Assembly: GCF_023702065.1 (NCBI RefSeq)
Contig: NZ_QFDM01000001.1
Span: forward strand, 682,001 to 746,000
Origin: Methanoculleus oceani
GTDB lineage: Archaea; Halobacteriota; Methanomicrobia; Methanomicrobiales; Methanoculleaceae
Direction of reading: 5' to 3'
DNA length: 64,000 bases
The first letter of the stretch is position 1; every line of letters starts with the position of its first letter. Positions 43,299 to 52,710 of the stretch are shown in pieces. A program made the translations under genes and the position numbers. Below the pieces are notes generated by a model that was not told the origin of the DNA, did not search any database, and worked only from the letters and a program-made list of their open reading frames with translations.

Positions 43299-45323
43299 AT
43301 GGAACTGCAAATCCTGAACGCCATTGTCCTCATCTTCGGAATCTCCCTCATCGTCGGACTGCTCTTCAACCCGTTGCGCATCCCGCCGCTGGTCGGGTTC
43401 ATCCTGACGGGCATCATCGTCGGGCCGAATGTGCTCGGCATCGTGCAGTCACTCGAAGAAGTCAACATCCTTGCCGAGATCGGGATCGTCCTGCTGCTCT
43501 TCACCATTGGTCTCGAGTTCTCCTTCGCCCACCTCTGGCAGATACGGAAGATGCTCCTCGTCAGCGGGTCGATCCAGGTCTTCCTGACGTTTCTGGTCTC
43601 CTTCTTCATCGCGACGCTCATCGGGCTGCCGTTTGCAGAAGCCGTCCTTCTGGGTTTCCTCTTCGCCCTCTCCAGCACCGCGGTCGTGCTCCGGATCCTC
43701 CACCAGCGGGGGGAGATGAGCACCCCGCACGGCAACATAATCCTCGGGGTCCTGATCTTCCAGGACATCGTCGCCATCCCGATGATCATGGCCATACCGT
43801 TCCTCGCGAGCATCTCCGCGCCCGCGGCGGTGCAGGCGTTCAGTGTAGAGTCCCTCTCGTCGATGCTCACCGTCGACATCCTGATCCTGGTTGTCCTCGT
43901 CGTGGCCGCAAAATGGGGAGTTCCCTGGTTCCTTTACCAGATAGCGAGAACGAGGAACCGCGAACTCTTCCTTCTCTTCATCGTGGTGACATGTTTCGGT
44001 GTCGCCTGGCTCGTCTCGCTCGCCGGGATTTCGCTTGCGCTGGGCGCTCTCCTCGCCGGCCTCCTGATCTCCCGGTCGGAGTACAGCCATCAGGCCATCG
44101 GCAGCATCGTACCGTTCCGCGACATCTTCACGAGCTTCTTCTTTGTCTCGGTGGGGATGCTGCTTGACGTGGGGTTCTTACTCGAGCATCTCGGACTGGT
44201 GCTTCTCCTGATCGTGGGCGTGATCGTCGCAAAGGGGCTGATCGCCGCCGCGGTCCCGGTGGTCCTCGGCTACCCCATCCGCACCATCACCCTCGTCGGG
44301 CTCGCCCTTGCCCAGGTTGGGGAGTTCTCCTTCATCCTCTCGCGGAGCGGTCTTGATTACGGCATCCTCTCCCCTGAGATCTACCAGCTCTTCCTGGTGA
44401 CCGCCCTCATCACGATGGCCATGACGCCTTTCGTCATCGGCGGCGGACCGATGCTCTCCGATCGCCTCTGCCGCGTCGGCTTCCTCAACCGGACTCTGGA
44501 GGCCCGCCGCCCCGTGGAGGAGCCCGAGCGCCAACCTCTCAGGGAACACGTGATGATCATCGGCTACGGCGTGACGGGGAGGAACCTTGCGCGGGCGGCG
44601 AAAGCCGGCGGGATCCCGTACGTCATCATCGAGATGAACCCCGTGACCGTGCGAAAAGAGCGGGCTCTCGGCGAGCCCATCCACTACGGTGACGCCACCA
44701 CGGAGACGGTCCTGGTGCACGCCGATATCGAGTCCGCCCGTATTGCCGTGATCGCGATCAACGATCCCGTCTCGACCCGACAGATCGTGGAGGCCTGCCG
44801 CCGCTTGAACCCCTACCTCTACATCATCGTGCGAACCCGCTACCTCATCGAGGTGGGGCCCCTGCAGGATCTCGGAGCCAACGAGGTGGTCCCGGAGGAG
44901 TTCGAGACGTCGCTGGAGATCTTCACCCGGGTGCTGAACAAATACCTCATCCCGAAGGACCGGATCGAGGGACTGACGGCTGAGATCCGCTCGGACACCT
45001 ACCAGATGCTCCGCAACCCACAAGAACATCCTCCGACGCTCACGGATCTGATCTACCGGCTCTCCAACGTGAGCATCGTCACCTACACGATCGACCCGGC
45101 CGCCCCGGTGGCGGGGAAGACGCTCGGGGAGATCAACCTCCGCAGAAGACACGACGTGCTGGTCCTCGCCGTCCTGCGGGGAGAGGAGACGATCACGAAT
45201 CCGGACGGGGAGACGAAGATCCTGCCCAACGATATCGTCATCGTCCTGGGCACGCCCGAGCCTGTGGCACGGGCGTCCGTCCTCTTCCAGGCGCCCCCGA
45301 GAGAGGAGGGGACTCCGGCATAG
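43299..45323 (+). CDS. Kef-type cation:proton antiporter with RCK domains
   Basis: The 674-residue protein has an N-terminal exchanger domain with about twelve helices (1-385, Na_H_Exchanger family). A TrkA-N/RCK domain with the nucleotide loop HVMIIGYGVTGRNLARAA (about 418-540) and a C-terminal TrkA-C domain (about 580-660) follow. It probably moves K+ or Na+ against H+ under control of NAD(H) or a similar ligand. It starts a high-GC stretch again after the island and is a single gene. Confidence 0.93.
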   Translation: MELQILNAIVLIFGISLIVGLLFNPLRIPPLVGFILTGIIVGPNVLGIVQSLEEVNILAEIGIVLLLFTIGLEFSFAHLWQIRKMLLVSGSIQVFLTFLVSFFIATLIGLPFAEAVLLGFLFALSSTAVVLRILHQRGEMSTPHGNIILGVLIFQDIVAIPMIMAIPFLASISAPAAVQAFSVESLSSMLTVDILILVVLVVAAKWGVPWFLYQIARTRNRELFLLFIVVTCFGVAWLVSLAGISLALGALLAGLLISRSEYSHQAIGSIVPFRDIFTSFFFVSVGMLLDVGFLLEHLGLVLLLIVGVIVAKGLIAAAVPVVLGYPIRTITLVGLALAQVGEFSFILSRSGLDYGILSPEIYQLFLVTALITMAMTPFVIGGGPMLSDRLCRVGFLNRTLEARRPVEEPERQPLREHVMIIGYGVTGRNLARAAKAGGIPYVIIEMNPVTVRKERALGEPIHYGDATTETVLVHADIESARIAVIAINDPVSTRQIVEACRRLNPYLYIIVRTRYLIEVGPLQDLGANEVVPEEFETSLEIFTRVLNKYLIPKDRIEGLTAEIRSDTYQMLRNPQEHPPTLTDLIYRLSNVSIVTYTIDPAAPVAGKTLGEINLRRRHDVLVLAVLRGEETITNPDGETKILPNDIVIVLGTPEPVARASVLFQAPPREEGTPA

Positions 45324-45548
45324 GGACGTTTTGGGGTGTACCGCGAAGAGGCGATTCGTTGCCTCCGGATCGGATCATCCCCGAACCGTTCCATCCCGTA
45401 ACCGGCAGGGCTCAAATGTTACCGGTATACGTTTGCCCATTGATACAACAATTGCACTACCGGCGTCATGCAGACGCCCTTCACAGCATATTTCTCTCAT
45501 GAACCACAGAGTTGCTATCTGAATATCCTGCATCCCGGAGAGACGCCC

Positions 45549-45995
45549 ATGGGAGATCCGATCAGACTGGGAATCATCATCTGCGACCGGTACCGGACCT
45601 GTGCCGGGGGAAAGTGCCTGCGGGCACTGCGCGACCGCGAAGGCGCTTTTGAACGCTACAAAGGAAAAGATGTTGAGCTTGTCGGGTTTGCAACCTGCAA
45701 CGGCTGTCCCGGCGGGAACATCGAGTACGTCCCGCAGGAGATGAAGAACAACGGTGCCGAGGTCGTACACCTTGCCACCGGCATGGTTGTCGGGTATCCA
45801 CCCTGTCCGCGGATCTCGTACTTTTCCCGGTTCATCAGGGAAAAATACGGCATGGACGTGGTTGTGGGAACTCACCCTATCCCGGAGAAGTACTACGCCA
45901 CGCACACGAATCTCGGCTCGTGGGATTCGGAACTCTGGAAAGACCTGACCGCCCCCACCCTCACCGATAAGAAAACCCGGTTATCCTACGATTAA
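45549..45995 (+). CDS. CGGC-domain putative metal-binding protein
   Basis: The ATG at 45549 is preceded by GGAGAG and gives 148 residues. Family features are CDRYRTCAGGKCLRAL near the start, FATCNGCPGGN in the middle and GYPPCPRI, with cysteines in conserved positions of the CGGC domain, a family presumed to bind metal ions and found in anaerobes. No partner gene is obvious. Confidence 0.85.
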   Translation: MGDPIRLGIIICDRYRTCAGGKCLRALRDREGAFERYKGKDVELVGFATCNGCPGGNIEYVPQEMKNNGAEVVHLATGMVVGYPPCPRISYFSRFIREKYGMDVVVGTHPIPEKYYATHTNLGSWDSELWKDLTAPTLTDKKTRLSYD

Positions 45996-46390
45996 ACCCC
46001 TGTCAGTGGTGCGCCGCCGGCCTCTTCGCGAGCCCGCAGACCGCCTTCTGCTCTTCTTCGCATCATGGATATCACCCTCTGGCTGCCGTCGCCCCCACCC
46101 GTACCCCTGCTGTCTCCCCCGAGATTGCCCGACCCGAGGACCGGACGGTAAGAGTCGCCGGGCAGACGGCTGCCTGCGCCAATCACATTAACCGCACATT
46201 ATACTTACTACGAAATGCAGGCCTGCGGTTCCGCAGGCCGGGACAGGTAGATCTCGCCAGAACGGGCAAGAGCCGTCCAATTATCAATACGCCGCCGGCC
46301 GGGCATGATCCTCCGGCAGGGTTCGGGGGATCGAAAGAGATTAATCCATGACGGCACCTGACACGGCGCTCACAACATGGAGAGTGCAAG
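45996..46390. other. Intergenic region upstream of the sulfatase with a perfect palindrome
   Basis: No gene is seen in 395 bases. The main landmark is a perfect 9-bp inverted repeat with a two-base loop, GGCCTGCGG-TT-CCGCAGGCC (46220-46239), about 150 bases before the sulfatase start. Just before it an AT-rich cattatacttac may be a promoter, so the palindrome may form in the leader. Confidence 0.5.
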
Positions 46391-48739
46391 ATGTCCGAGA
46401 GATGGAAGGGCACGGTCAATCTCGATATCCGGGATTCGGTGCCTGACTGGGAACCCTACCTGCAGCCGCAGGCACCGGCAGATGCCCCCAACATCCTGAT
46501 GATCGTCTGGGACGACGTCGGCTACGGGGCCATGGACGTATTCGGCGGCCCTATCGAGACACCCACAATGCAGCGTATCGCCGATATGGGCATACGCTAC
46601 AGCAACTTCCACACCACGGCGCTCTGTTCGCCCACCCGGTCGAGCCTGCTCACCGGGCGCAACGCAACCAGCAACAACATGGCCTGCATCACCGAGGCGT
46701 CCGCCGGTTTTCCGGGGCTTTCCGCCCGCATTCCGTTCGAGAACGGGTTCATCTCGGAGGTGCTCAACGATCGGGGCTGGAACACCTACGCCATCGGCAA
46801 GTGGCACCTGACGCCGGGCGAGGAGACCGATATGTCCTCGTGGAAGGGACGCTGGCCGCTCGGGCGGGGGTTCGAACGCTACTACGGATTTCTGGGCGGG
46901 GAGACCAACCAGTGGTACCCCGATATCGTCTACGACAACCACCCCATGGACCAGCCCTACCGCCCGGACGAGGGCTACCACTTCTCCAGGGATATCGCCG
47001 ATCGGGCGATCGAGTTCGTCCGCGACTCGAAGATGATCGCCCCCGAAAAGCCCTGGTTCATGTACTTCTGCCCCGGCTGCGCCCATGCCCCGCACCATGT
47101 CTTCAAGGAGTGGGCCGATAGGTACAGGGGCCGGTTCGATGAAGGCTACGAGAAGATACGGGAGCAGATCCTCAAGAACCAGAAGAAGATGGGACTGCTG
47201 CCGGAGAATACCGGGCTCTCGCCCATCAACCCCCACGGTGAGCCGGCAACGGCCGGGCCGGACGGCCAGCCGTGGCCGGCTCTGGACTTCGTACCTCCCT
47301 GGGACTCGCTGAACGAAGATGAGAAGAGGCTCTTTGTCCGTATGGCCGAGGTGTTTGCCGGCTTTGTCACCTACACCGATGCCCAGGTTGGGCGGATCCT
47401 CGACTACCTCGAAGAGTCCGGGCAGCTCGAGAATACCATCATCGTCGTTGTATCCGATAACGGCTCCAGCGCCGAGGGCGGTCCCAGCGGCTCCTTCAAC
47501 GAGAACAAGTTCTTCAACAACGTCCCCGACACGGTCGAGGCGAACCTGCCGCACATCGACGAGCTCGGCGGCCCCGGCGCATACAATCATTACTGCACCG
47601 GCTGGGCGTGGGCGTTCGATACCCCGTTCCCCTACTGGAAGCGGTTTGCCGGATACGAGGGCGGGATTGCGGACATGTGCCTGGTTGCGTGGCCCCGCGG
47701 CATCAGCGCCCGCGGAGAGATACGCCGCCAGTACGTCCACGCCGTGGACATCGTCCCGACGCTCTACGACCTGCTGGGGCTTGAGCCGCCGAAGGTGCTG
47801 AAGGGCTATACCCAGAGCCCGCTCGAGGGGGAGAGCTTCAGGGCCAGTTTTGATGATCCCGATGCGCCGGGACGGGAGACGCAGTTCTACGCGATGCTCG
47901 GCCAGCGGGCGATCTACCACCAGGGCTGGCTGGCAAACACCATCCACCCGCCCCTCTCGGGCTGGGGCAACTACGCACACGACGCCTGGGAGCTCTACAA
48001 CCTGAAGGAGGACCGGGCCCAGATGCAGAACCTTGCCGACGAGAAGAACGACATGCTTGAGCTCCTCAAGGGGCTCTGGTTCTACTATGCGGGCATTTAC
48101 CAGGGTATGCCCCTCGATGACCGCAGCGCACTGGAGATTGTCTCGACACCACGTCCCCAGCCATCCAGACCCAGGAACCGCTACGTCTACTACCCGGGGA
48201 CCGCCGAGGTTCCCGAGTCGGTGGCAGTCAATATCCGGGGGAGATCGTATGCAATCGCGGCCGGCGCCGTCATCGATGGGCCGGAGGCGCAGGGGGTGCT
48301 GTTTGCCCACGGAGGTGTCGGCGGGGGGCACAGCCTCTACATTGCAGACGGGCGGCTTCACTACGTCTATAACTGGCTCGGGGACGCGATCCAGAAGATC
48401 TCCTCAAGCAGCACCGTGCCCGCCGGCCGTCACGTCTTCACCGCGGAGTTTGCCCGGGACGGAGAGGATACGGAGACGAAGAGCGCCATTGGCACCCTCG
48501 CCCTCTACATAGACATGAAGAAGGTGGGCGAGGGACGGATCAGGACCCAGCCCGGATTCTTCGCCCTCACCGGCGACGGTCTCTGCGTCGGCCGGGATAG
48601 CGGGTCGCCGGTATCGCCGGACTACTCCGCACCCTTCGCCTTTATGGGTGGGACCATCGACCGGGTGGTGATCGATGTCAGCGGCGAACATTATGTCGAC
48701 CACGAGAAGGAGGTGGCCGCCTGGATCATGCGGGACTAA
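46391..48739 (+). CDS. Arylsulfatase-family sulfatase (type I, Cys-type)
   Basis: The 782-residue protein has the sulfatase fold: metal site NILMIVWDDVGYG (D41, D42), and the signature CSPTRSSLLTGR with C79, which must be converted to formylglycine. It also has GKWHL and VVSDNGSSAEGG further on. It cleaves sulfate esters. No signal peptide is visible, so it should act in the cytoplasm. Residues beyond about 590 form an extra C-terminal domain. A maturase suited to Cys-type sulfatases is 2.5 kb downstream. A methanogen with a sulfatase is unusual; the substrate is unknown. Confidence 0.93.
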   Translation: MSERWKGTVNLDIRDSVPDWEPYLQPQAPADAPNILMIVWDDVGYGAMDVFGGPIETPTMQRIADMGIRYSNFHTTALCSPTRSSLLTGRNATSNNMACITEASAGFPGLSARIPFENGFISEVLNDRGWNTYAIGKWHLTPGEETDMSSWKGRWPLGRGFERYYGFLGGETNQWYPDIVYDNHPMDQPYRPDEGYHFSRDIADRAIEFVRDSKMIAPEKPWFMYFCPGCAHAPHHVFKEWADRYRGRFDEGYEKIREQILKNQKKMGLLPENTGLSPINPHGEPATAGPDGQPWPALDFVPPWDSLNEDEKRLFVRMAEVFAGFVTYTDAQVGRILDYLEESGQLENTIIVVVSDNGSSAEGGPSGSFNENKFFNNVPDTVEANLPHIDELGGPGAYNHYCTGWAWAFDTPFPYWKRFAGYEGGIADMCLVAWPRGISARGEIRRQYVHAVDIVPTLYDLLGLEPPKVLKGYTQSPLEGESFRASFDDPDAPGRETQFYAMLGQRAIYHQGWLANTIHPPLSGWGNYAHDAWELYNLKEDRAQMQNLADEKNDMLELLKGLWFYYAGIYQGMPLDDRSALEIVSTPRPQPSRPRNRYVYYPGTAEVPESVAVNIRGRSYAIAAGAVIDGPEAQGVLFAHGGVGGGHSLYIADGRLHYVYNWLGDAIQKISSSSTVPAGRHVFTAEFARDGEDTETKSAIGTLALYIDMKKVGEGRIRTQPGFFALTGDGLCVGRDSGSPVSPDYSAPFAFMGGTIDRVVIDVSGEHYVDHEKEVAAWIMRD

Positions 48740-48842
48740 CACCCCGCTTCCGACATTGAAAGGAGGGCGGATCGGGCGAACGGAGCCATGCCTGCCATGG
48801 GATTCTCCCTGATCCCTGCGGTGCCTTCGCAGCCATCTCGTC

Positions 48843-49718
48843 TCAGGTGGACCCCGATGCCGCCTCCGCCCGCTTGCCCATCTCCTCGCCGATGAACATC
48901 AACAGCGTGAGACCGACCATTGCTACGACGAGGATCATGATCATCACATCCGGGTCGGTGAAGTTGAGGGCGGCGATCGCCAGCGCCGCCGAGAGGTTGC
49001 GCTGTGCCGTCCCGACGCCGAGCACCCGTTTTACACCGCCGCCCGGGCCGCCGGGGACGTAACCGATGGCAAGCGAGACCGTCACGAAGATGATCGTCAC
49101 GAGGATCGCGGTTGTGCCGATAGCCCCGACGAGGTCGGTGAAGTAGACCACGAAGAACGCCACACCCAGCGTGAGCAGTGATAGGCTGGTTGCCTGGTTC
49201 ATCAGGGGCAGAAGCCCTGTGGCAACCTCCCCGTACCGCGCTCTGACGAAGAGGGCGGTTCCGAGCGGTATGAGCATCAGCAGGATGAGCGACCGGGCGA
49301 TTGCCCAGGGATCGATCGCGACCCCGGGAAGCAGCAGTGGCAGGACGACCGGCACGTAGGCGATCGTCACCACCATCAGGAGCACCATCAGCCCCACCGC
49401 AAAGGCAATGTCCCCCTTCGCCGCCTGCGCAAGTTTCGGCAGGAACGGTGCTCCTGCAGCGGCCCCGAGGATGAACAGGCCGATGGAGAGGCCTTCGGAG
49501 AGAGGGAAGACGAGCAGGAGAACGAGCGCGAGCAACGGTACCAGGACGAAGTTCGCCACAAGAGAGAGGATGACCAGCCGCAGATTCTTCAACGGTTCGA
49601 CGATCTCGCGCAGGGTCAGGGAGAACCCCATGGCAAGCATGCTCGAGAGCACGAAGACCACCGTCGCGAGGACGCCGATCGTCTCGAGGAAGACTGTGAA
49701 CGATACGGTTTCTACCAT
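48843..49718 (-). CDS. Bile acid:sodium symporter (BASS) family transporter
   Basis: The ATG at 49718 has a GGAG seven bases upstream and gives 291 residues with about nine transmembrane helices, matching the BASS/SLC10 family (segments GLFILGAAAGAPFLPKLA and GVGTAQRNLSAALAIAALN). These carriers import organic anions with sodium; some animal members carry sulfated steroids. Its place between the sulfatase and the maturase suggests uptake of an organosulfate, which is an inference. Confidence 0.87.
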   Translation of the reverse strand: MVETVSFTVFLETIGVLATVVFVLSSMLAMGFSLTLREIVEPLKNLRLVILSLVANFVLVPLLALVLLLVFPLSEGLSIGLFILGAAAGAPFLPKLAQAAKGDIAFAVGLMVLLMVVTIAYVPVVLPLLLPGVAIDPWAIARSLILLMLIPLGTALFVRARYGEVATGLLPLMNQATSLSLLTLGVAFFVVYFTDLVGAIGTTAILVTIIFVTVSLAIGYVPGGPGGGVKRVLGVGTAQRNLSAALAIAALNFTDPDVMIMILVVAMVGLTLLMFIGEEMGKRAEAASGST

Positions 49719-49810
49719 ACGGTTACTCCGTTCCGCCGGATTCGCGTCAGGTAATAAAAGAGTATCTTGAGAAGAAATTGTGCCGGCGAACCTGCCCCGG
49801 CAGCGCGTCG

Positions 49811-49905
49811 TTAACGGTTCCCGTGCCCGCAGCACCTCTTATATTTCAAACCGCTCCCGCACGGCCAGGGGTCGTTCCGGCCGACGTTTTCCGGCCTATC
49901 AGACG
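49811..49905 (-). pseudogene. SEC-C tail fragment, fossil of a second sulfatase maturase
   Basis: The minus strand encodes [19 protein letters not shown] and a stop at 49811-49813. The DNA is close to the end of the maturase gene at 51232-51310, which ends [18 protein letters not shown]. In-frame stops directly upstream show that only the tail survives. The first cysteine of the CPC pair is now tryptophan. Confidence 0.75.
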
Positions 49906-49924
49906 CCTTCGGCTACCAGTCTGT

Positions 49925-50167
49925 TCATCCCTGGTATTTCGAAACGCGTATCTTCCGGACATGGGGGATTCCAACTTCGCCGAAAGCCGTATCGTCCCAC
50001 ATGATGTGGATGATGTTGGGGGGACTGCCGTGTTTTTCGCGCAATCCGGGGAGCCTCCTGTCGAGTTCGTCGTCCCCGGCAGCCCCCCCTTCCTCATGGC
50101 GCGCCTCAAGGATGCACTACTCGGCGTCGTAGACAATTCCGTTCTTCTTTTTCACTATCCTCACCAT
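49925..50167 (-). pseudogene. N-terminal fragment of a second sulfatase
   Basis: From an ATG at 50167 the frame runs to a TGA at 49925-49927 with one internal TAG (50117-50119). It contains NIIHIMWDDTAFGEVGIP, the metal-binding start of a sulfatase (compare NILMIVWDDVGYGAMDV in the intact gene). The CxPxR signature and all later parts are gone. With the SEC-C fragment just beside it, this looks like the collapsed remains of a second sulfatase-maturase pair. Confidence 0.7.
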
Positions 50168-50221
50168 CTTTTCTTTTCACAACTCGTCGCATTCCCATCC
50201 CTTCTGATGAAAATCCAAGCC

Positions 50222-50614
50222 TCAATCCGTCCCGAACGCCCTCCTCACCCCCGGCAGCATGATGTAGATCAGGATCAGGGCGCTCAGGAGTACGGCCACG
50301 TTATTGTCGTACCATGAACCGCCGGTGAGCATTGTGATGAAACTCATGAGCAGGGTGAAGGTCGTGATGATCAGCAGGAATATCCAGCCCTGGCGCTCAA
50401 CCTGCCAGAGCATCTGGGCAACCCAGAACCAGATGTAGGCGAGCAGGCCGTAGAGCAGCGCATACCAGAGGTTGAAGATGCGTATGTCCAGCAGTCCCAA
50501 CCAGGGGAAGAATCCCAGAAACCGCAGCGTGATGATGACATTTATTACCGCTAAAATTCCGGCCAGTATGGCCAGGATGGTGACCCCGAAGGGTCGTTCT
50601 ACATATTCTGCCAT
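50222..50614 (-). CDS. Small four-helix membrane protein
   Basis: The ATG at 50614 is preceded by GGAGAG six bases away and gives 130 residues. ERPFGVTILAILAGILAVIN and three further hydrophobic segments predict four membrane helices. I do not recognise a named family beyond similarity to small archaeal membrane proteins. The fossil sulfatase lies behind it on the same strand. Confidence 0.7.
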   Translation of the reverse strand: MAEYVERPFGVTILAILAGILAVINVIITLRFLGFFPWLGLLDIRIFNLWYALLYGLLAYIWFWVAQMLWQVERQGWIFLLIITTFTLLMSFITMLTGGSWYDNNVAVLLSALILIYIMLPGVRRAFGTD

Positions 50615-51231
50615 TACATTCTCTCCTTTTCGAAGTACTACTCGGTGTCGGGGACAATCTTCCGGTTTGCCATGATATACCTCCGATTGAAGCGTGATTG
50701 AGTCCCGATAGCCACCCCTGCATCTGCCGGAGGTTCGATGCAATGAGAGATGATCGCTTGAGGTGACCATTCAGCTGTCACTGATGTCCTGGCAATGTCT
50801 GTTGGCGGCGGATGCGATGCGGAAGGAGGCAGGTCAGTAATATTTAATCCTTTATATATACGTTATCAGATGAGGAAACCGCCAGATAAAATGGTCAAAA
50901 TTCGCTGGTCTGGCCTTTTATTCCTTCGCATCCTCCAGATCATATCTTTCCGATCGTTCACTCGTCAGCGAAGGACCTCATGCTCACGGTTTGGATCATG
51001 GGGATCGGACTGGTCCGAAAACGATGAGAAAGATATCGATAAACCGTTAAATCAGCGAGAGTATTCTCCTTCCGGCTGCAGATCCGGCCTTCAGGACTGT
51101 CGGCCAGGCCTATCGTCTTTCTATATCGAATCCGGGAACGTACGCCTGATGGAGAATGGAGATTTACGATATTTTCGCCAAGAAACGTGTTTCAAACCTG
51201 ATGAAGAGGCAATCGACCTGACATCGCATCG
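50615..51231. other. Long region without a supported gene
   Basis: These 617 bases hold no gene I can support. A clear TATA-like tttatatata (50851-50860) precedes an ATG at 50870 that opens a 121-codon frame to 51235, but its composition is not protein-like and it has no known motif. It ends antisense to the last four bases of the maturase gene. Confidence 0.45.
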
Positions 51232-52533
51232 TTAACGGCCCCTGCCCCCGCAGCACTTTTTGTACTTCAGCCCGCTCCCGCAGGGGCAGGGTTCGTTCCG
51301 GCCGACTTTTGCCGGCATTTTCCCGGTTCTCTTCTCTTCTGCAGCAAGCATCGGCATCACCTCATCTGCAGACCGCCCCTGCCGGAGCAGGTCGGCCATC
51401 ATCCGCATCGGGCGGTCGGCATGGGAGAAGAACTTCCGATAGCCTTCGCAGAGGTAGTTCAAACCCGATTCCCCGCCCGGCGTTTCAATGAACCGGTTCT
51501 TTGGGCACTCCCCATTGCAGATGGCGAGGAAGTCGCATTCCCGGCAGTACCGGGGAAGCGTATCGCGCTTGGCCATCCCGAACACCTGCTGTTTTTCGGA
51601 GTTTACGAGATCAATCAGCGGCGTCGTGAGGATGTTGCCGAGGAAGTGGTCCGGTTCGACGAAGTGATCGCAGGAATAGAGGTCTCCGTTGTGTTCGAGC
51701 GCCACCCCTATGCCGCAGGTGGGCCCGAAGATGCAGACCGTCCCCGCTCTACCCAGCCAGCCCGCGAGCGCCCCGTCGAAGTTCAGGACAAACATCCGGC
51801 CGACGTCCCTCCTGATCCACTCATCGAAGATCGCGACCAGGAACCGTCCCCACTGGTCCGGCCGGACGGATCGGTCGGTCACCGTATTCCCTTCCTGGAA
51901 CCCGGTCTCGTTCGCCCGTTCCACGATGGGAATGAACTGGATATACGGCGCACCGAGCTCATCGCGGAAGAACCGGTACACCTCCAGCGGATGGTCGGCG
52001 TTCGTCCTGTTGACCGTGCAGAGGATGTTGAATTCAACATGATGCTTCTGGAGGAGGCGGGCGGCTTTGAGAACGCGGTCGAACGTGCCGCGGCCCTGCC
52101 TGTCTCTCCTGTAGACGTCATGGAGTCCCCCGGGGCCGTCCATGGAGAGGCCGATCAGAAAATTGTTGTCGTGGAAGAACCGGCACCATTCGTCATCGAG
52201 AAGGATGCCGTTTGTCTGAAACGTGTTCTCGATACGGGTTTGGGGCCTTGCATACTTCTTCTGCACCTTCACGGAGCGCCGGAAGAACTCCAGCCCCATC
52301 AGGGTCGGTTCCCCTCCCTGCCAGGCAATCGTCACCTCGGGCACGCGATGCCCCTCGAGGGTCTGGCGGATATACTCCTCCATCACCTCATCGGTCATCC
52401 GGAAGTTGCTGTCCGGGTACAGCTGCTCTTTCTTTAAGAAGAAACAGTAGGCACAGTCAAGATTGCACCGTGCGCCGGTCGGTTTTGCCATGACATGGAA
52501 GGCGAGGGGTACCTCGCCATCATACCTGCGCAT
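51232..52533 (-). CDS. Radical SAM anaerobic sulfatase maturase with SEC-C tail
   Basis: The 433-residue protein has the radical SAM cluster motif CNLDCAYC (C23, C27, C30) and QGGEPTLMG, then a SPASM region with many cysteines ([29 protein letters not shown]) for two auxiliary clusters. A SEC-C zinc motif [14 protein letters not shown] closes it. Anaerobic maturases oxidise the sulfatase cysteine or serine to formylglycine without oxygen, as needed by a strict anaerobe. The intact sulfatase at 46391 is the obvious client. The SEC-C tail may help bind the client or ribosome. Confidence 0.92.
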   Translation of the reverse strand: MRRYDGEVPLAFHVMAKPTGARCNLDCAYCFFLKKEQLYPDSNFRMTDEVMEEYIRQTLEGHRVPEVTIAWQGGEPTLMGLEFFRRSVKVQKKYARPQTRIENTFQTNGILLDDEWCRFFHDNNFLIGLSMDGPGGLHDVYRRDRQGRGTFDRVLKAARLLQKHHVEFNILCTVNRTNADHPLEVYRFFRDELGAPYIQFIPIVERANETGFQEGNTVTDRSVRPDQWGRFLVAIFDEWIRRDVGRMFVLNFDGALAGWLGRAGTVCIFGPTCGIGVALEHNGDLYSCDHFVEPDHFLGNILTTPLIDLVNSEKQQVFGMAKRDTLPRYCRECDFLAICNGECPKNRFIETPGGESGLNYLCEGYRKFFSHADRPMRMMADLLRQGRSADEVMPMLAAEEKRTGKMPAKVGRNEPCPCGSGLKYKKCCGGRGR

Positions 52534-52663
52534 CAGGCCACTCCGTTCTCGTACCTGCGATCGGAATTGCCGGATATCTTACAGGCAAAAACTCGGGTAG
52601 ACCGTTGCAGTGACAGCCGTCATCAGCGCACGGCACCCCCGCGCTTTTCAGTTCAGCCGCTAT
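52520..52663 (-). CDS. Possible small cysteine-rich protein before the maturase (non-standard start)
   Basis: A strong GGAGGTG (52668-52674) is followed, at normal spacing, by ATA (52661-52663) instead of a start codon. An open frame of 47 codons then runs to a TGA that overlaps the maturase start by 14 bases. The peptide includes [20 protein letters not shown], a compact cysteine cluster. The ribosome site and coupling argue for translation; the ATA argues against. It could be a decayed gene, a sequence error, or a real small protein. Confidence 0.35.
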   Translation of the reverse strand: MAAELKSAGVPCADDGCHCNGLPEFLPVRYPAIPIAGTRTEWPDAQV

Positions 52664-52710
52664 GTGACACCTCCTGATCTGCCCCGATTCGGTCGATTCC
52701 CCTGCCGGTA

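Noticed and set aside
46370-48361. A 663-codon minus-strand frame
   Set aside because: It is the antisense shadow of the sulfatase gene, which has clear catalytic motifs on the other strand.
50117-50119. TAG in the sulfatase fragment as a pyrrolysine codon
   Set aside because: The frame ends soon after and lacks all later sulfatase parts. No pyl genes are seen and Methanomicrobiales are not known to use pyrrolysine, so decay is simpler.
50870-51235. Possible 121-codon gene behind a good TATA-like box
   Set aside because: Composition is not protein-like, no motif or ribosome site is seen, and it ends antisense to the maturase stop. Kept as a promoter-like curiosity only.
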